A DNA stretch of 64,000 nt, taken from contig JAAEZH010000012.1 of the NCBI GenBank assembly GCA_018222965.1, positions 62,001 to 126,000 of the forward strand, in the 5' to 3' direction. Each line of letters starts with the position of its first letter. Within the stretch, counting starts at the first letter, position 1. The notes under the pieces were generated by a model. It did not search any database, had not been told where the DNA came from, and saw nothing but the letters and a program-made list of their open reading frames with translations. A program made the position numbers and the translations under genes. Origin of the DNA: Bacteroidota bacterium. GTDB lineage: Bacteria; Bacteroidota; Bacteroidia; Chitinophagales; Saprospiraceae. Positions 26,413 to 36,404 of this stretch are shown one piece after another.

Positions 26413-29015
26413 TGGTGGGGCTGATCGAAGGGTTCTGCCTCCAATTCTGATTCAATACTTTGAATATAGAATGCCATGGCCTGTCGGATACGCCGTCCAA
26501 GTCCCTTTTCGGATGCGTGCTCAAACTCTTGTTTTGTTAGCTGGAGCATTTCCTCAAAACGGGGCAGGTCGAGCCGCCTGATGCTGGTGATGATCTTATG
26601 AGACAGATCGTCAAATTGCTTGCGGTTTTTCTGCCCTACTGCCTGCTGCAACTGACGGCTTACTTCCTTCCACTCCGTAACCAGCAATTGAAGTGCCCGG
26701 GCATATTTTTCCCGCACCTGATCATAATCCTTTTTAATAGAACTGGTATTAGGAACTCCAAATTGAGTCAATGCAAAATCCCGGCTGATTCGATTCAACA
26801 ATAACTCCGGCTCAACCGGTTTTTGAAAACAGTCCTGTACGGGGAAGGGCGCATCCAGATCATCCGGCTCCGCTTGACGGGCGGAAACCAGATAGAACAA
26901 GCCTTCTGGTGCCAATAATCGAGCTACTGCCTCGTAAGCGCTTTTCAGCGAAAGCTCTTTCAATCGAAAATCTGATAGAATCAGGTCAAACTTCTGATCG
27001 GGTAGCTTTTTTAGTGCTCCAATGGATTGCACACAGTGTAAGGATTGAGTGCGTTCATCGAATATATGCTGATACAGGCTTAACAATTGCTGGTCATCAT
27101 CAATCACCAGCACCCGAAGGCTGTTCAGGATTTTGTATTTATCCTTAACGGAATCCGCCGCTTCACGCTCTTCATCAAAACGAATTGCCGCATGCAAAAC
27201 AAAATTAAAGTTGCTGCCCACTCCCTGTTCTGACTCTATATCCAAACGGGTTCCCATCTTTTCCAACAACTGGGAGACGATGCTCAGTCCGAGTCCGAAG
27301 CTCGTACTAAATGCTTTTGGCTGATGGAGACTTATATACCGCCCCTGAATGTCGCGGAGTTTATCCGGAGCAATTCCGATACCTGAATCGGAAACGCCAA
27401 AGATCAGTTCGGCACTGGCATCCTCTTCTTTCCGTACCGAGGCATAAAGTGAAACCTTTCCGCCTGGCTCTGTAAATTTTATGGCATTGACGATCAGATT
27501 GTTTAGGACCTGCCCCAGACGGAGTTTATCTCCTTTGATCAGCAAGTCTTCCATATCTGAGTCTTGCTCCAGGGTGAAGCTCACCTTTCGCGTAAGCGCA
27601 AAATACCTGTTGCTGACCAGCAATTCTTCGAGTAATGTTTCGGGCGAAAACCATTCTTGCTGCAATCTGATATCGCCCAAAAGCAACTTTTTGTAGTCCA
27701 GCACATCATTTACCAGGCTTTGCAAATTGGAAGCATTGAAGCGCAAACTCCGTATGATCTGTCCCTGATGGGGTGCCGGGTTATTCCGCTCCAACACACT
27801 ACACATACCGATGATAGATTGCAGGGGATTTCGGATTTCATGGCTCATGTTTTCCAAAAATTCCTCTTTTTCGCGAACGGCTGATTCTGCTTCTTCTCTC
27901 GCCAGGCGGAGCGAGTTGAGGTTTTCGAGAATCAGGGTAGACATTTCATTAAACGACTGGGCCAATTCTCCGATCTCATCTTTCCGGTTGGTTGGCAGAT
28001 TACTCGCTTCCAGCGTTTTGGGGAAGGCTCGCATTTGCCGGGTTATGTCGGAGAGTTCGTGGGTTTGCCCGCGGAGATAAAAAAAGGCCAGCGCCATAAA
28101 AAGCGCCCCCAGGCCAAGAATGATCAAAAAGCTGTTGCGACGCCACACAAAGTAGGATTGGAGTAAAACCTCGCGGTCGGCAGAAACCAGCACAAACAAT
28201 TCGTAATCCGTGCGCGGAAAGGGAATCTCATCCAGTACTCTAATCTGATCTTTCTGTCTGAAATACTCCTGTCGAATATCCAGTACTTCATGCGGCTTTA
28301 AGCCGAATTCTTCAACAAAGGAAGGCGGGAAATTAAATTCAAACCCAAAGATTTGGGTAGAATCTTCATGCATCAGATAATAGCCTTCATCATTGATCAC
28401 ATACAATTGTGTGGTGCGGTCGGTGATTTGCTCCAACAACTCAAACAGCAATGATAAATCGGCATTAATCACCACAATCCCTTTAATTCCGGAATCGTCA
28501 TACACCGGACTTGCAACACGCAAGGTGGGCGTATAGGGGAGGCTCAACTGGCCGTACTCTTTGTTTAAATCGATTGGTGAAATGTAGATGGAATCGGCAG
28601 GCAGACGGATCGTTTCCACAAAGTAGTCCCGTTGACCTTTTTGTTGGAGGTTTTCAGGAGCAACGGCAATTAGGCTATCTGATTTTCGCTCTACACGTAT
28701 CCATTCCCGGCCGTCTTCTTCCAAACCAATAAACCGGATCTGAAAAAAATCGGTATTGGATTCCAGCAAGCTGAGGTACTCCCGGGTGAGCAATTCCCGG
28801 TCTGCCTCCTCCCGGTTTTCTATATAGCTTTTTAGAAAAGGGCTCTGGGAAAGGTGGCTGACATCCTGTTTGATCTCTTCCAGATAGCCGGAAAATTTCA
28901 GGCTGATCAATTCGGAAGTATGGGTGAGTTGTTTTTCGGAGGAGACCAGAATTTCCCGGGAGCTGTATTGCAGCAACAACAGGCCGATTGCGCCTATCCC
29001 GAGCAGGAAGATCAC
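26409..29015 (-). CDS. Hybrid sensor histidine kinase with double-Cache-like sensor
   Basis: About 868 aa. One N-terminal helix is followed by a periplasmic sensor (about 25-275) of dCache type (DSGIKGIVVINADLSLLFELL). Then come a second helix (about 277-297), HAMP, HisKA (SHEIRNPLQ, His near 393), an ATPase domain (N box LNNLIVNAIKF, G1 DSGIGI, G2 GLGLSIV), a receiver (VLVIDDDQQ, Asp near 681 in LILSDFRL) and a helical C-terminal region of HPt size. The start is uncertain: GTG at 29015 shortens the first helix, while an upstream CTG would give KVIRIINYNS first. It senses a periplasmic ligand that is not identifiable. Confidence 0.88.
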   Translation of the reverse strand: MIFLLGIGAIGLLLLQYSSREILVSSEKQLTHTSELISLKFSGYLEEIKQDVSHLSQSPFLKSYIENREEADRELLTREYLSLLESNTDFFQIRFIGLEEDGREWIRVERKSDSLIAVAPENLQQKGQRDYFVETIRLPADSIYISPIDLNKEYGQLSLPYTPTLRVASPVYDDSGIKGIVVINADLSLLFELLEQITDRTTQLYVINDEGYYLMHEDSTQIFGFEFNFPPSFVEEFGLKPHEVLDIRQEYFRQKDQIRVLDEIPFPRTDYELFVLVSADREVLLQSYFVWRRNSFLIILGLGALFMALAFFYLRGQTHELSDITRQMRAFPKTLEASNLPTNRKDEIGELAQSFNEMSTLILENLNSLRLAREEAESAVREKEEFLENMSHEIRNPLQSIIGMCSVLERNNPAPHQGQIIRSLRFNASNLQSLVNDVLDYKKLLLGDIRLQQEWFSPETLLEELLVSNRYFALTRKVSFTLEQDSDMEDLLIKGDKLRLGQVLNNLIVNAIKFTEPGGKVSLYASVRKEEDASAELIFGVSDSGIGIAPDKLRDIQGRYISLHQPKAFSTSFGLGLSIVSQLLEKMGTRLDIESEQGVGSNFNFVLHAAIRFDEEREAADSVKDKYKILNSLRVLVIDDDQQLLSLYQHIFDERTQSLHCVQSIGALKKLPDQKFDLILSDFRLKELSLKSAYEAVARLLAPEGLFYLVSARQAEPDDLDAPFPVQDCFQKPVEPELLLNRISRDFALTQFGVPNTSSIKKDYDQVREKYARALQLLVTEWKEVSRQLQQAVGQKNRKQFDDLSHKIITSIRRLDLPRFEEMLQLTKQEFEHASEKGLGRRIRQAMAFYIQSIESELEAEPFDQPHH

Positions 29016-29228
29016 AAAGTATATAATGGCGTTTTTTACCGCCAGCGAGTTGTAGTTTATTATCCGAATGACTTTCAGCTTTAATCCATGTCAAAATTAG
29101 GATTATGCACTGAAAGTCACCCGGATAATGTCGTTTTTCTGTTTAACCCCTCCTCCAATCACCCATTCGTTCCATTTTGCCACTTCAAAAGCGGGAATTC
29201 TGGCTGTGGTTTTAGAGCATAAAACGCG

Positions 29229-32207
29229 CTAGTACTTAATGAATTTAAGGTCAGAAATATATCCATTCTGTTCAATACTCAAAAAGTAAATACCGGGTGG
29301 AAGCATGGAAACATCCAACTGGAATTCCTGCCGGGCATTTACCAGTTGTTTCTCTTGTGCCATCTGCTTGCCCTCCGCATTAAATACTTTCAATTGAATA
29401 GTTCCGGACAGGATTTCAACGGATTGTATAGTGAGGTTTCCATCGGTGGGGTTTGGATATATCTTATATTTTTCCTCAAAATCTATATCAGACGGAACTT
29501 CCTTGACCCCGGTTATATCACTATCTCTTATGTACAGATAAAACATCTGGCTTTCCAATCCATTAAATTCGACTTTGAAGGAATCAACTCCTGCTTGTTG
29601 GGGTAAGATCAGACCTCCTTCGAGTTGTGTGGCAAAGTTGTTTTGGAATTCGATCTCCAGGGATTCATCGTAAGAAATATCAAGGACTTCATCCTGAAAA
29701 TGCCCCATTATCGGCAAACGCATCTTCTTTCCTATAAAAGCAGCGCCATGACCGGAGGAAAAACCAACAGGTGTTTCAGAAGTAGAAATTTTCACAAACA
29801 TGGAATCTACCCCCAGTGTATTATTACTTCCGTTAAATGCATAGGCTCTGACAGGGATACGTCCTAATCGGGAACTGCTAATATTTCGCTGAACAGATAT
29901 ATCCCCGCTAAAAAAGTACTCAACAGTATCTGCCTGGCTCATGAGACTATTTCCATTAAATATCAATAAAATAGTATCAGAGGCGGAAGCTGCCGTTACC
30001 GAAACATCAATTTGTGTTCCCTGGGTTATGGTTTGATCTTCAAAAGTGGACGAAAGAGAAATACTTTCTAAAGTAGGAGGAGGGGGAATATCTCCTGGCG
30101 GATCCAGAGGCTCCGGAAAAAAGCCATTTTGCTCAAAGCTTAATGCTAATGGGTCCGCCGATATTAATTCTTTGACTTTGGTTTTAACACCCGATACATT
30201 ATAGCTTCCCCAGTGTGGCCCTTCGAAGCCGCTGCTTACACCGCCTTCCAGTCCGCCGGTCTGACTGCTTGCGGATACTATGTAATCATGATTATCAAAT
30301 CCAAACAAAAACAACCTTAGGGGAGGCATTAAGTTTAACCAGTTTAATATTGGATCAACTGTTGTAATTATGGCATGGGAAGGAACCACCTTATTGTTTA
30401 AGTAAGCCCCATTTAAGTCTTGAGTAATCGCATTGCTGGTCGGAGTCAGGTTTTCTATCGCATCAAAATTACATCCGGGCACATCAAATAAAGTTTCAAG
30501 TACAGAACAGTATGTGGAAGTGCCTGCCCATACATAGCCCCAGTTCGATCCTGAATGAGGTGTATTTAAAGTAATAAGTTTATGAATGTCGTCTGCATAA
30601 TTTGCCCCCTGCAGGTACAGCCTGCTTAGGATCCCCCCCATACTATGACCGACAATATCAATTTTGCCAGTAACGATCCCATTAAAATTGGCATTGCTGA
30701 TTGCATCATCACGATTAACAATTAAAACATAGCTGTTTTCATTAAACCCAACAGTATTACTAGCCTCATAGTCAGCCTGAATGATCATTCCATCCGGATA
30801 GCCCAACGCAGTTTCCAGATACAATCTCATCCCGTTAAAGATGGAAGGATCAGAATTTAATCCGTGAATCAACAGAAGCGGAGGCTGGTATAATTCGATA
30901 GGAACGGACATTTCGACTTCATCGGAAGCGTTTACTAATTCCAAATTTATAATGGCCGGAGCGTTGCCACCATTAATATAACCTGGATGGGTATATTGGA
31001 TATCAATGATATTAGATTGGGTTGGTTCCAGGAGTTCGAAGCTCCCGTACCTTGCTGGATTTTGTCCGGTTGGATCCTCTTTTATTCGCAGCGAAAATTC
31101 ATTTTGAGATAATGGAGCTCCAAGCGAATAGTTTATTTGGAATACGCTGGCAGAAGACCCGTCTGCTGTTAACTTAAAAATGTCAACACCTCCGGGAAGA
31201 TTATTAGCACCACTTATTTTTTTATACGAATCATAGCGCGGGTTTAGAGGTAAGTACTGATTGTGAGATAAAACAAGATGTTGATCTGCAAATACCGGTG
31301 CCGGGTCAATTGCCCAGGAATCCAAGGCATCTAAATTTACTTGTAAGAGGGTTTCCACTTCTGTACTATCGGGGAAGGACCGTTTTAAGAAAGTTTCTGA
31401 ATCTTCGGAAAAAAGATCTGTTTGCGTTTCCATGAAATACAATTTCCCGGAAAATTCATCTATGACTGGAGCTGAGTATATAGTCCCGTTATAAAAATCA
31501 GTTGGATGGAAAACGGTGTCAATATTACTACCATTTACGGATGCTCCAAACAGTGTGGTGTTGATAAACAATGAATTAAGGTATTCAATCCAATAGATTT
31601 TATCACTGGTTTCGGCAACCGAAAAATCTGCTATTCCAATTCCAAATAGCAATTCTGGAAAATATTCGAGGGTTTCGAGGTCACTACCGTCCGTATTCAT
31701 TCGCTGCGGCTTTTTCGCATACTCCTGAAAATAAACCTTCCCACTACCCGGGTCGAGATTCACATTTGCACAAATCATGCACTCATAAATCAATTCCTTA
31801 TTTCCACTAAGGTCAATTTTACTGACCCCTACATCTCCTACCGTTCCACCTCCTTCAGTAAAGTAGATTTTATATTCTTGCGGATGATAATCCATACTTG
31901 AAATGGATAAACCTGTTTTTATTAATAATCCATTTCCTCCAGTGTAATCGATCCGTCTTAATTCTTTAGTAAGGTTGTTATTCCGATGCAAATCAAAATA
32001 AATCCGGCCATTCACACGATCGAGTGTCATGTGAGCTATTCTATCTGTTGGATTGTAATTATCTGGTGTAAAGAGGAGTGACTCCTGCCCGGACGGGATA
32101 TCATAGGCAAAAATTTGCCCTCCGTCAGAACTGTAAAAAAAGACTTGTGCAAAAAGGGAATTTAACCCCAATAGCAATAGCACTGGGAGAATGGAAAGGG
32201 TTTTCAT
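29229..32207 (-). CDS. T9SS-exported lipase-like protein with beta-propeller
   Basis: A 992-aa secreted protein, start at 32207 (MKTLSILPVLLLLGLNS) with a cleavable signal. Residues about 25-320 form LDL-receptor-YWTD/YncE-like blades (RIYFDLHRN, GKVYFQEYAKK, DKIYWIEYL). An alpha/beta-hydrolase segment follows: LLLIHGLNSDPSIF and the nucleophile elbow GHSMGG (Ser near 520), then THLNTPHSG-like context. After Ig-like parts, a type A type IX sorting domain ends the protein (YKIYPNPTDGNLTIQS to the final KFIKY). It should be delivered to the cell surface and cleaved. Lipase/esterase activity is inferred from the elbow; Asp and His partners were not located. Confidence 0.85.
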   Translation of the reverse strand: MKTLSILPVLLLLGLNSLFAQVFFYSSDGGQIFAYDIPSGQESLLFTPDNYNPTDRIAHMTLDRVNGRIYFDLHRNNNLTKELRRIDYTGGNGLLIKTGLSISSMDYHPQEYKIYFTEGGGTVGDVGVSKIDLSGNKELIYECMICANVNLDPGSGKVYFQEYAKKPQRMNTDGSDLETLEYFPELLFGIGIADFSVAETSDKIYWIEYLNSLFINTTLFGASVNGSNIDTVFHPTDFYNGTIYSAPVIDEFSGKLYFMETQTDLFSEDSETFLKRSFPDSTEVETLLQVNLDALDSWAIDPAPVFADQHLVLSHNQYLPLNPRYDSYKKISGANNLPGGVDIFKLTADGSSASVFQINYSLGAPLSQNEFSLRIKEDPTGQNPARYGSFELLEPTQSNIIDIQYTHPGYINGGNAPAIINLELVNASDEVEMSVPIELYQPPLLLIHGLNSDPSIFNGMRLYLETALGYPDGMIIQADYEASNTVGFNENSYVLIVNRDDAISNANFNGIVTGKIDIVGHSMGGILSRLYLQGANYADDIHKLITLNTPHSGSNWGYVWAGTSTYCSVLETLFDVPGCNFDAIENLTPTSNAITQDLNGAYLNNKVVPSHAIITTVDPILNWLNLMPPLRLFLFGFDNHDYIVSASSQTGGLEGGVSSGFEGPHWGSYNVSGVKTKVKELISADPLALSFEQNGFFPEPLDPPGDIPPPPTLESISLSSTFEDQTITQGTQIDVSVTAASASDTILLIFNGNSLMSQADTVEYFFSGDISVQRNISSSRLGRIPVRAYAFNGSNNTLGVDSMFVKISTSETPVGFSSGHGAAFIGKKMRLPIMGHFQDEVLDISYDESLEIEFQNNFATQLEGGLILPQQAGVDSFKVEFNGLESQMFYLYIRDSDITGVKEVPSDIDFEEKYKIYPNPTDGNLTIQSVEILSGTIQLKVFNAEGKQMAQEKQLVNARQEFQLDVSMLPPGIYFLSIEQNGYISDLKFIKY

Positions 32208-32249
32208 GGTGCTGGTATTTTTCTTAATTGGCAACGGAAATAAATATAC

Positions 32250-32285
32250 AAAAAACGGTCCTTTAAATTTCTCAAAGGACCGTTT
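32250..32285 (-). terminator. Terminator after the SET-domain gene
   Basis: A perfect 12-bp stem (AAACGGTCCTTT with its complement) around a nine-base loop is followed on the minus strand by T residues. It lies 11 bases past the SET gene stop and 43 bases before the lipase-like gene start. Confidence 0.75.
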
Positions 32286-32295
32286 CTATTTCTCT

Positions 32296-32916
32296 TTATT
32301 CCACCAAAAGATTCATTCCATTCTTCGAATAATCCTTCAGCTTAAGCGCATAAACCGATTTATAACTTTCCGGTTTTTCGAAAAAGGCATCCAGTTCGGT
32401 ACGGGTGTTTGGATCGAGGAAAGGCAATAAGGGTTGTTCGACTTCAAACAATTTCCCGATCGACTTTTGGATACGTTGGTCCCACTCGCGGTAGTAATTG
32501 TCAAAGTCGGAAGGGCGAATTTGTTTTCGACAGCTGCTTTCTCCACACACCAGGCTCATTTCTTTATCCAGATTGAAGATTCCGTATTCATCTGTAATCT
32601 GTTCGCCCTTTTTAATGTCGCGGATAGCCATTTCAAATCCGTAACCGGTGCTGATGGTGTTGCAGTTACAACAATGGTTTACATACTTGGCAAAGTCCCA
32701 ACTCACGATTCGGTTGCCTTCCGGATCGAGATACGAGTATTTGTCGATCATATCGCGCATTTCAGCCGAATGGATCAGGTAATCGGTTGGACTAACCACC
32801 ATCTCCAGGCTGTCTTTGACGTAGACAATTGTTCCCTCCGGGATATCCTCTGCTGCGAAAACGCCATAACCTACAGTATCATTGACATATTGTAATGATG
32901 TTTTAGGATGGATCAT
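32296..32916 (-). CDS. SET domain-containing protein
   Basis: A 206-aa cytoplasmic protein. The N-terminal part GYGVFAAEDIPEGTIVY and the later FAKYVNHCCNCNT, then KKGEQITDEYG, are the SET-domain core: the pseudoknot motif NHxCxxN plus the final Y of the DY motif. A Cys cluster (NHCCNCN and VCGESSCR) could bind zinc like a post-SET tail. SET proteins are S-adenosylmethionine-dependent lysine methyltransferases; bacterial targets are mostly unknown. It is monocistronic between a terminator and a palindrome array. Whether it was acquired by transfer cannot be judged here. Confidence 0.88.
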   Translation of the reverse strand: MIHPKTSLQYVNDTVGYGVFAAEDIPEGTIVYVKDSLEMVVSPTDYLIHSAEMRDMIDKYSYLDPEGNRIVSWDFAKYVNHCCNCNTISTGYGFEMAIRDIKKGEQITDEYGIFNLDKEMSLVCGESSCRKQIRPSDFDNYYREWDQRIQKSIGKLFEVEQPLLPFLDPNTRTELDAFFEKPESYKSVYALKLKDYSKNGMNLLVE

Positions 32917-33077
32917 TGATTTTTCAATTTAGTACATATATACCAATGGCAATGACCCCGGGCCATTGCCAGTAAGATCCCGGCTGCTTTCAGTCGGGAA
33001 ATTCTGTACGAAATTAGGGGAATTTCAGATAGGATGCATCAATTATTTTTGGAATTATTCATGCAATGCACATAGCC

Positions 33078-33309
33078 TTCGACCTGACATGTCGAAATAT
33101 AAACCTCCATTCTTCAAAGATGTCTCTTTCCAGCATAAACACCTGTAAAACAACGAATTAATAAAAAAAAGGCTGTTTAGGCGCTGGAAAAAGCCAGGAA
33201 CAAAGTTTGACTCGACATGACATGTCGGGTTGGGGTGGCTATATGCAATGCACCATCGCGTCGACCTGTCAGGTTGCCGACCTGTCAGGTCGGCAACCTG
33301 ACAGGTCGA
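33078..33309. repeat. Palindrome array with ACCTGwCAGGT dyads
   Basis: The gene-free 32917-33328 interval holds five dyads. Two are single: 33078-33096 (TTCGACCTGACATGTCGAA) and 33213-33227 (CGACATG-A-CATGTCG). The remaining three, each ACCTGwCAGGT, sit 16 bases apart within one perfect 49-bp inverted repeat at 33261-33309 (24-bp arms around a single T). ATGCAATGCAC precedes both the first and last blocks (33061 and 33243). No gene is seen in the interval. Confidence 0.75.
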
Positions 33310-33328
33310 AAAATTTGAACATCAACCT

Positions 33329-33577
33329 CTAGACAGACGTTTTCCGACTCCGCTTCCAAATCGCCTGTAGCGAAACCAGCATCCAGAATACATTGATCAT
33401 CACGAAATGCCAGGAACCTGTTGCCCAGGAATTGAAGGTGAGCAGCGCTGCTGCAAATAAATTGAGGTAAATATAGGCGGGCGACTGACTGCTCCACTTG
33501 CCGGAAGCATTCATGTAAAAACACAACAGCAACCCAAATGCACCGATCCAGCCGGCCAGTTCAACGATCCATTCCAT
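33329..33577 (-). CDS. Small membrane protein, CBU_0592-like
   Basis: An 82-aa protein with three hydrophobic helices (about 5-20, 33-50, 54-72). WIGAFGLLLCFYMNASGKW and YIYLNLFAAALLTFNSW match the small CBU_0592 family membrane proteins, whose function is unknown. It lies 25 bases downstream of the mutase gene on the same strand and could be co-transcribed. There is no obvious functional link to the mutase. Confidence 0.65.
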   Translation of the reverse strand: MEWIVELAGWIGAFGLLLCFYMNASGKWSSQSPAYIYLNLFAAALLTFNSWATGSWHFVMINVFWMLVSLQAIWKRSRKTSV

Positions 33578-33601
33578 AGACGGGAATTAAAGGATGAACA
33601 C

Positions 33602-34726
33602 CTAAAATGGTTTCTTCATCCCCTTAAAAATATCGAAAGCGGCTTCAGCCAGCTTGTTGGTCAATTGCTCCAGAAAATAACTCCCGGCAGCAGGATCCAA
33701 TACCTGATCCAAATGCGCTTCCATCGATAATATATGTTGCAAATTGCGTGCGACACGACGGGTAAAAGCAGTAGGTGCTTCTTTTGTAGCATTTGCCGGA
33801 AGTACTTCCAGGCGGTTGGCTCCTCCGAGAACGGCAGACATCGCCATGGTCGTGGCACGGATCATATTGGTATGTTGATCATCGTCCTGACTCTCCGGCG
33901 CAAATTGAACGCTTACAAAAGGTGGCTCCACAATCGAATCCATACCCGCAGCCTGAAGAAGGTTGGCCCACAACAAACGGAATGCCCGCAATTTGGCCAG
34001 CGATTTGAAGAAGCTGTTGCCAACTGATAACACGACTTGCAAATTGGCGTGTGCTTCCTGAAGACTCATACCGCTGTCGATAGCCTGCTGCATGCGGTAA
34101 AAAGCCATATAGGCTGCCAAAGCCAGCTCTTCTTCCGGATTATCCGGACGGTAATTTCCACTGTTGTCAATGTAAAACAGCCGCATATTGGGCAGTCTGT
34201 CCTGAAAAATTTGGTGGTTTTTTAGGAGGCTTTCTACGGCCTCTTCTCCAATCCGCAATGCCCCGGTAACTTTGTTAAGATCAACGCCTTTTTTTAGCAA
34301 TGCAGCGATAAAAGGATCCACCCATACTGCCGGTTCGGCTTCCTGAAATCCCGGATAAACTTCCAGACTGATCCAGGCTGGTTCCACTTCTTTCAACAAG
34401 TTTTCCCAGGCTTTCGCCGAAAGGCTTTCCGTCAGCAACAGGCGAGGGGCATTTACGCCATGAAGCAATTCGTCCAGCAAAACTTTATTGGCTGATACCT
34501 CCTCTTCCACCCGGATCATCGACCCAATCTGCCAGCTTCCGGAACTTCCGGAAGACAGCGGCGCGCGCTCGTCTACATCCTCTCGATGAAAAAAAGGAGA
34601 CAATCGAATTTTTTCTGTCCATTGATGATCCAACTCTGCCAGGGATTTCCCCTTCAGATCCCGAATGACTTTATCCAGCCAGTCAGACTTTGTACTTGGA
34701 GTAAATTCGTCGAAATGTGAAGCCAT
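33602..34726 (-). CDS. Methylmalonyl-CoA mutase small subunit-like protein
   Basis: A 374-aa protein of the mutase small (MutA-type) subunit. It starts HFDEFTPSTKSDWLDKVIRDLKGKS and ends in the TIM-barrel region TRRVARNLQHILSMEAHLDQVLDPAAGSYF, the usual barrel end. The C-terminal B12-like domain of longer small subunits is absent, so this is a short form. With the large subunit it would interconvert methylmalonyl-CoA and succinyl-CoA, but the large-subunit gene is not in this window and does not follow directly. The small subunit lacks catalytic residues and stabilises the large one. Confidence 0.85.
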   Translation of the reverse strand: MASHFDEFTPSTKSDWLDKVIRDLKGKSLAELDHQWTEKIRLSPFFHREDVDERAPLSSGSSGSWQIGSMIRVEEEVSANKVLLDELLHGVNAPRLLLTESLSAKAWENLLKEVEPAWISLEVYPGFQEAEPAVWVDPFIAALLKKGVDLNKVTGALRIGEEAVESLLKNHQIFQDRLPNMRLFYIDNSGNYRPDNPEEELALAAYMAFYRMQQAIDSGMSLQEAHANLQVVLSVGNSFFKSLAKLRAFRLLWANLLQAAGMDSIVEPPFVSVQFAPESQDDDQHTNMIRATTMAMSAVLGGANRLEVLPANATKEAPTAFTRRVARNLQHILSMEAHLDQVLDPAAGSYFLEQLTNKLAEAAFDIFKGMKKPF

Positions 34727-34742
34727 AGGTGCAAATTAAAAT

Positions 34743-34776
34743 AAAAATGCAGACCGGAAAATCCGATCTGCATTTT
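34743..34776 (-). terminator. Terminator after the SAH hydrolase gene
   Basis: AAAATGCAGA pairs with TCTGCATTTT around an inner CGGA/TCCG stem and is followed by a T run on the minus strand. It separates the SAH hydrolase gene (stop at 34804) from the mutase gene. Confidence 0.7.
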
Positions 34777-34803
34777 ATCACTACCAGAACTCAACAGCCT
34801 GGT

Positions 34804-36117
34804 TTAATAACGGTAGTATTCCGGCTTATACGGACCTTCTTTTTCTACGCCAATGTATTCTGCCTGATCCTGACGCAGTTCTTCCAGCTCTACTCCAATT
34901 TTTGAAAGGTGCAGGCGGGCTACTTTCTCGTCCAGATGCTTTGGCAGCATATAAACCTGGTTTTCGTATTCTCCGTGGTTATTCCAAAGCTCAAGTTGTG
35001 CCAATGTCTGATTGGTAAATGAGTTGGACATCACAAAAGACGGGTGACCCGTTGCACAACCGAGGTTTACCAGACGGCCTTCTGCAAGAATAATCACGTC
35101 TTTTCCATCGATGGTATACTTGTCAACCTGTGGTTTGATCTCAACATGAGTATCACCGTAGGCACCTTTCAACCAGGCCATATCGATCTCATTGTCGAAG
35201 TGACCAATATTGGCAACGATGGTTTTGTCGCGCATCGCACGGAAGTGCTCTTCCTGAATGATATCTTTATTACCAGTAGCCGTAACAACAATGTCGGCCC
35301 GAGGAGCGGCATTGATCATTTTCTGAACTTCAAATCCGTCCATTGCTGCCTGAAGCGCACAGATCGGATCAATCTCCGTAACGATTACCCGACATCCGGC
35401 ACCGCGCAAAGAAGCAGCAGAACCTTTTCCTACGTCTCCATAACCGGCTACAACTGCTACTTTACCAGCAAGCATGATATCTGTAGCCCGGCGGATCGCA
35501 TCTACACAAGATTCCTTACAGCCATACTTGTTGTCAAACTTAGACTTGGTTACCGAGTCGTTGACATTGATAGCAGGCATCGGAAGCGTGCCGTTTTTCT
35601 GACGCTCATACAGTCGGTGTACGCCGGTAGTAGTTTCTTCACTCAAACCACGGATCCCCTCCACCAATTCAGGGTGCTTGTCGAGCACTACATTGGTCAG
35701 GTCTCCACCGTCATCAAGGATCATATTTAGTGGCTCTCCACTTTCGAAAGCAAACAAGGTCTGCTCGATCGCCCACCAGAATTCTTCGTCGCTCATGCCT
35801 TTCCAGGCAAAAACCGGTACTCCGGCAGCTGCGATAGCTGCAGCAGCGTGGTCCTGTGTGGAGAAAATATTACAGGAAGACCAGGTTACTTCAGCGCCCA
35901 GCTCTACCAGTGTTTCGATCAATACAGCTGTTTGAATCGTCATGTGCAGACAGCCGGCAATGCGCGCGCCTTTGAGAGGTTTGCTTTCACCGAATTCTTC
36001 ACGAAGTGACATCAAACCCGGCATTTCTGCTTCGGCGAGCTCAATTTCTTTGCGCCCCCATTCGGCCAGGGAAATATCCTTAACCTTGTACTTCAAGGTA
36101 TCTTTGGTTGATTGCAT
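34804..36117 (-). CDS. ahcY: Adenosylhomocysteinase (SAH hydrolase)
   Basis: A 437-aa enzyme that cleaves S-adenosylhomocysteine to adenosine and homocysteine, keeping SAM-dependent methylation going. [20 protein letters not shown], the NAD-binding [13 protein letters not shown] and the substrate loop [14 protein letters not shown] are diagnostic, and the C-terminus KPEYYRY carries the conserved Lys/Tyr of the partner-subunit NAD site. The start is ATG at 36117 ([10 protein letters not shown]); a TTG six codons earlier is unlikely. A TACCTTTG box lies about 40 bases upstream. No SAH riboswitch-like fold was recognised in the leader. It has its own terminator. Confidence 0.96.
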   Translation of the reverse strand: MQSTKDTLKYKVKDISLAEWGRKEIELAEAEMPGLMSLREEFGESKPLKGARIAGCLHMTIQTAVLIETLVELGAEVTWSSCNIFSTQDHAAAAIAAAGVPVFAWKGMSDEEFWWAIEQTLFAFESGEPLNMILDDGGDLTNVVLDKHPELVEGIRGLSEETTTGVHRLYERQKNGTLPMPAINVNDSVTKSKFDNKYGCKESCVDAIRRATDIMLAGKVAVVAGYGDVGKGSAASLRGAGCRVIVTEIDPICALQAAMDGFEVQKMINAAPRADIVVTATGNKDIIQEEHFRAMRDKTIVANIGHFDNEIDMAWLKGAYGDTHVEIKPQVDKYTIDGKDVIILAEGRLVNLGCATGHPSFVMSNSFTNQTLAQLELWNNHGEYENQVYMLPKHLDEKVARLHLSKIGVELEELRQDQAEYIGVEKEGPYKPEYYRY

Positions 36118-36156
36118 GCAATTAGCTTTTGGCAATTATTTTCTTTAAAATCGGTG

Positions 36157-36164
36157 CAAAGGTA
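36157..36164 (-). promoter_or_regulatory. Putative -7 box of ahcY
   Basis: TACCTTTG on the minus strand fits TAnnTTTG and lies 39 bases before the ATG at 36117. The rest of the 36118-36404 interval shows no gene or clear riboswitch. Confidence 0.4.
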
Positions 36165-36404
36165 AGGTTTTTCGGGGATTCTTAATGATTCATCCCGTCT
36201 AAGATATACCAAACACTTCATAGTAACACCAGATTTGTAAGAGGGTTTAGAGTCTGTTGTGCGGTCCCCTAATGATGATTACCTTATTATAATTTTGCTT
36301 CAAACACGCTATCCGCAATAAATACTAAGAATGGGTGACTCGCCAGCGTGAGTAATTGCTGCCTGTACAATCAAATGATTGAAATAAAATCGCATTCAAC
36401 GCAA

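Noticed and set aside
36118-36404. SAH/SAM riboswitch upstream of ahcY
   Set aside because: No recognisable conserved core or pairing; only a -7 box was found.
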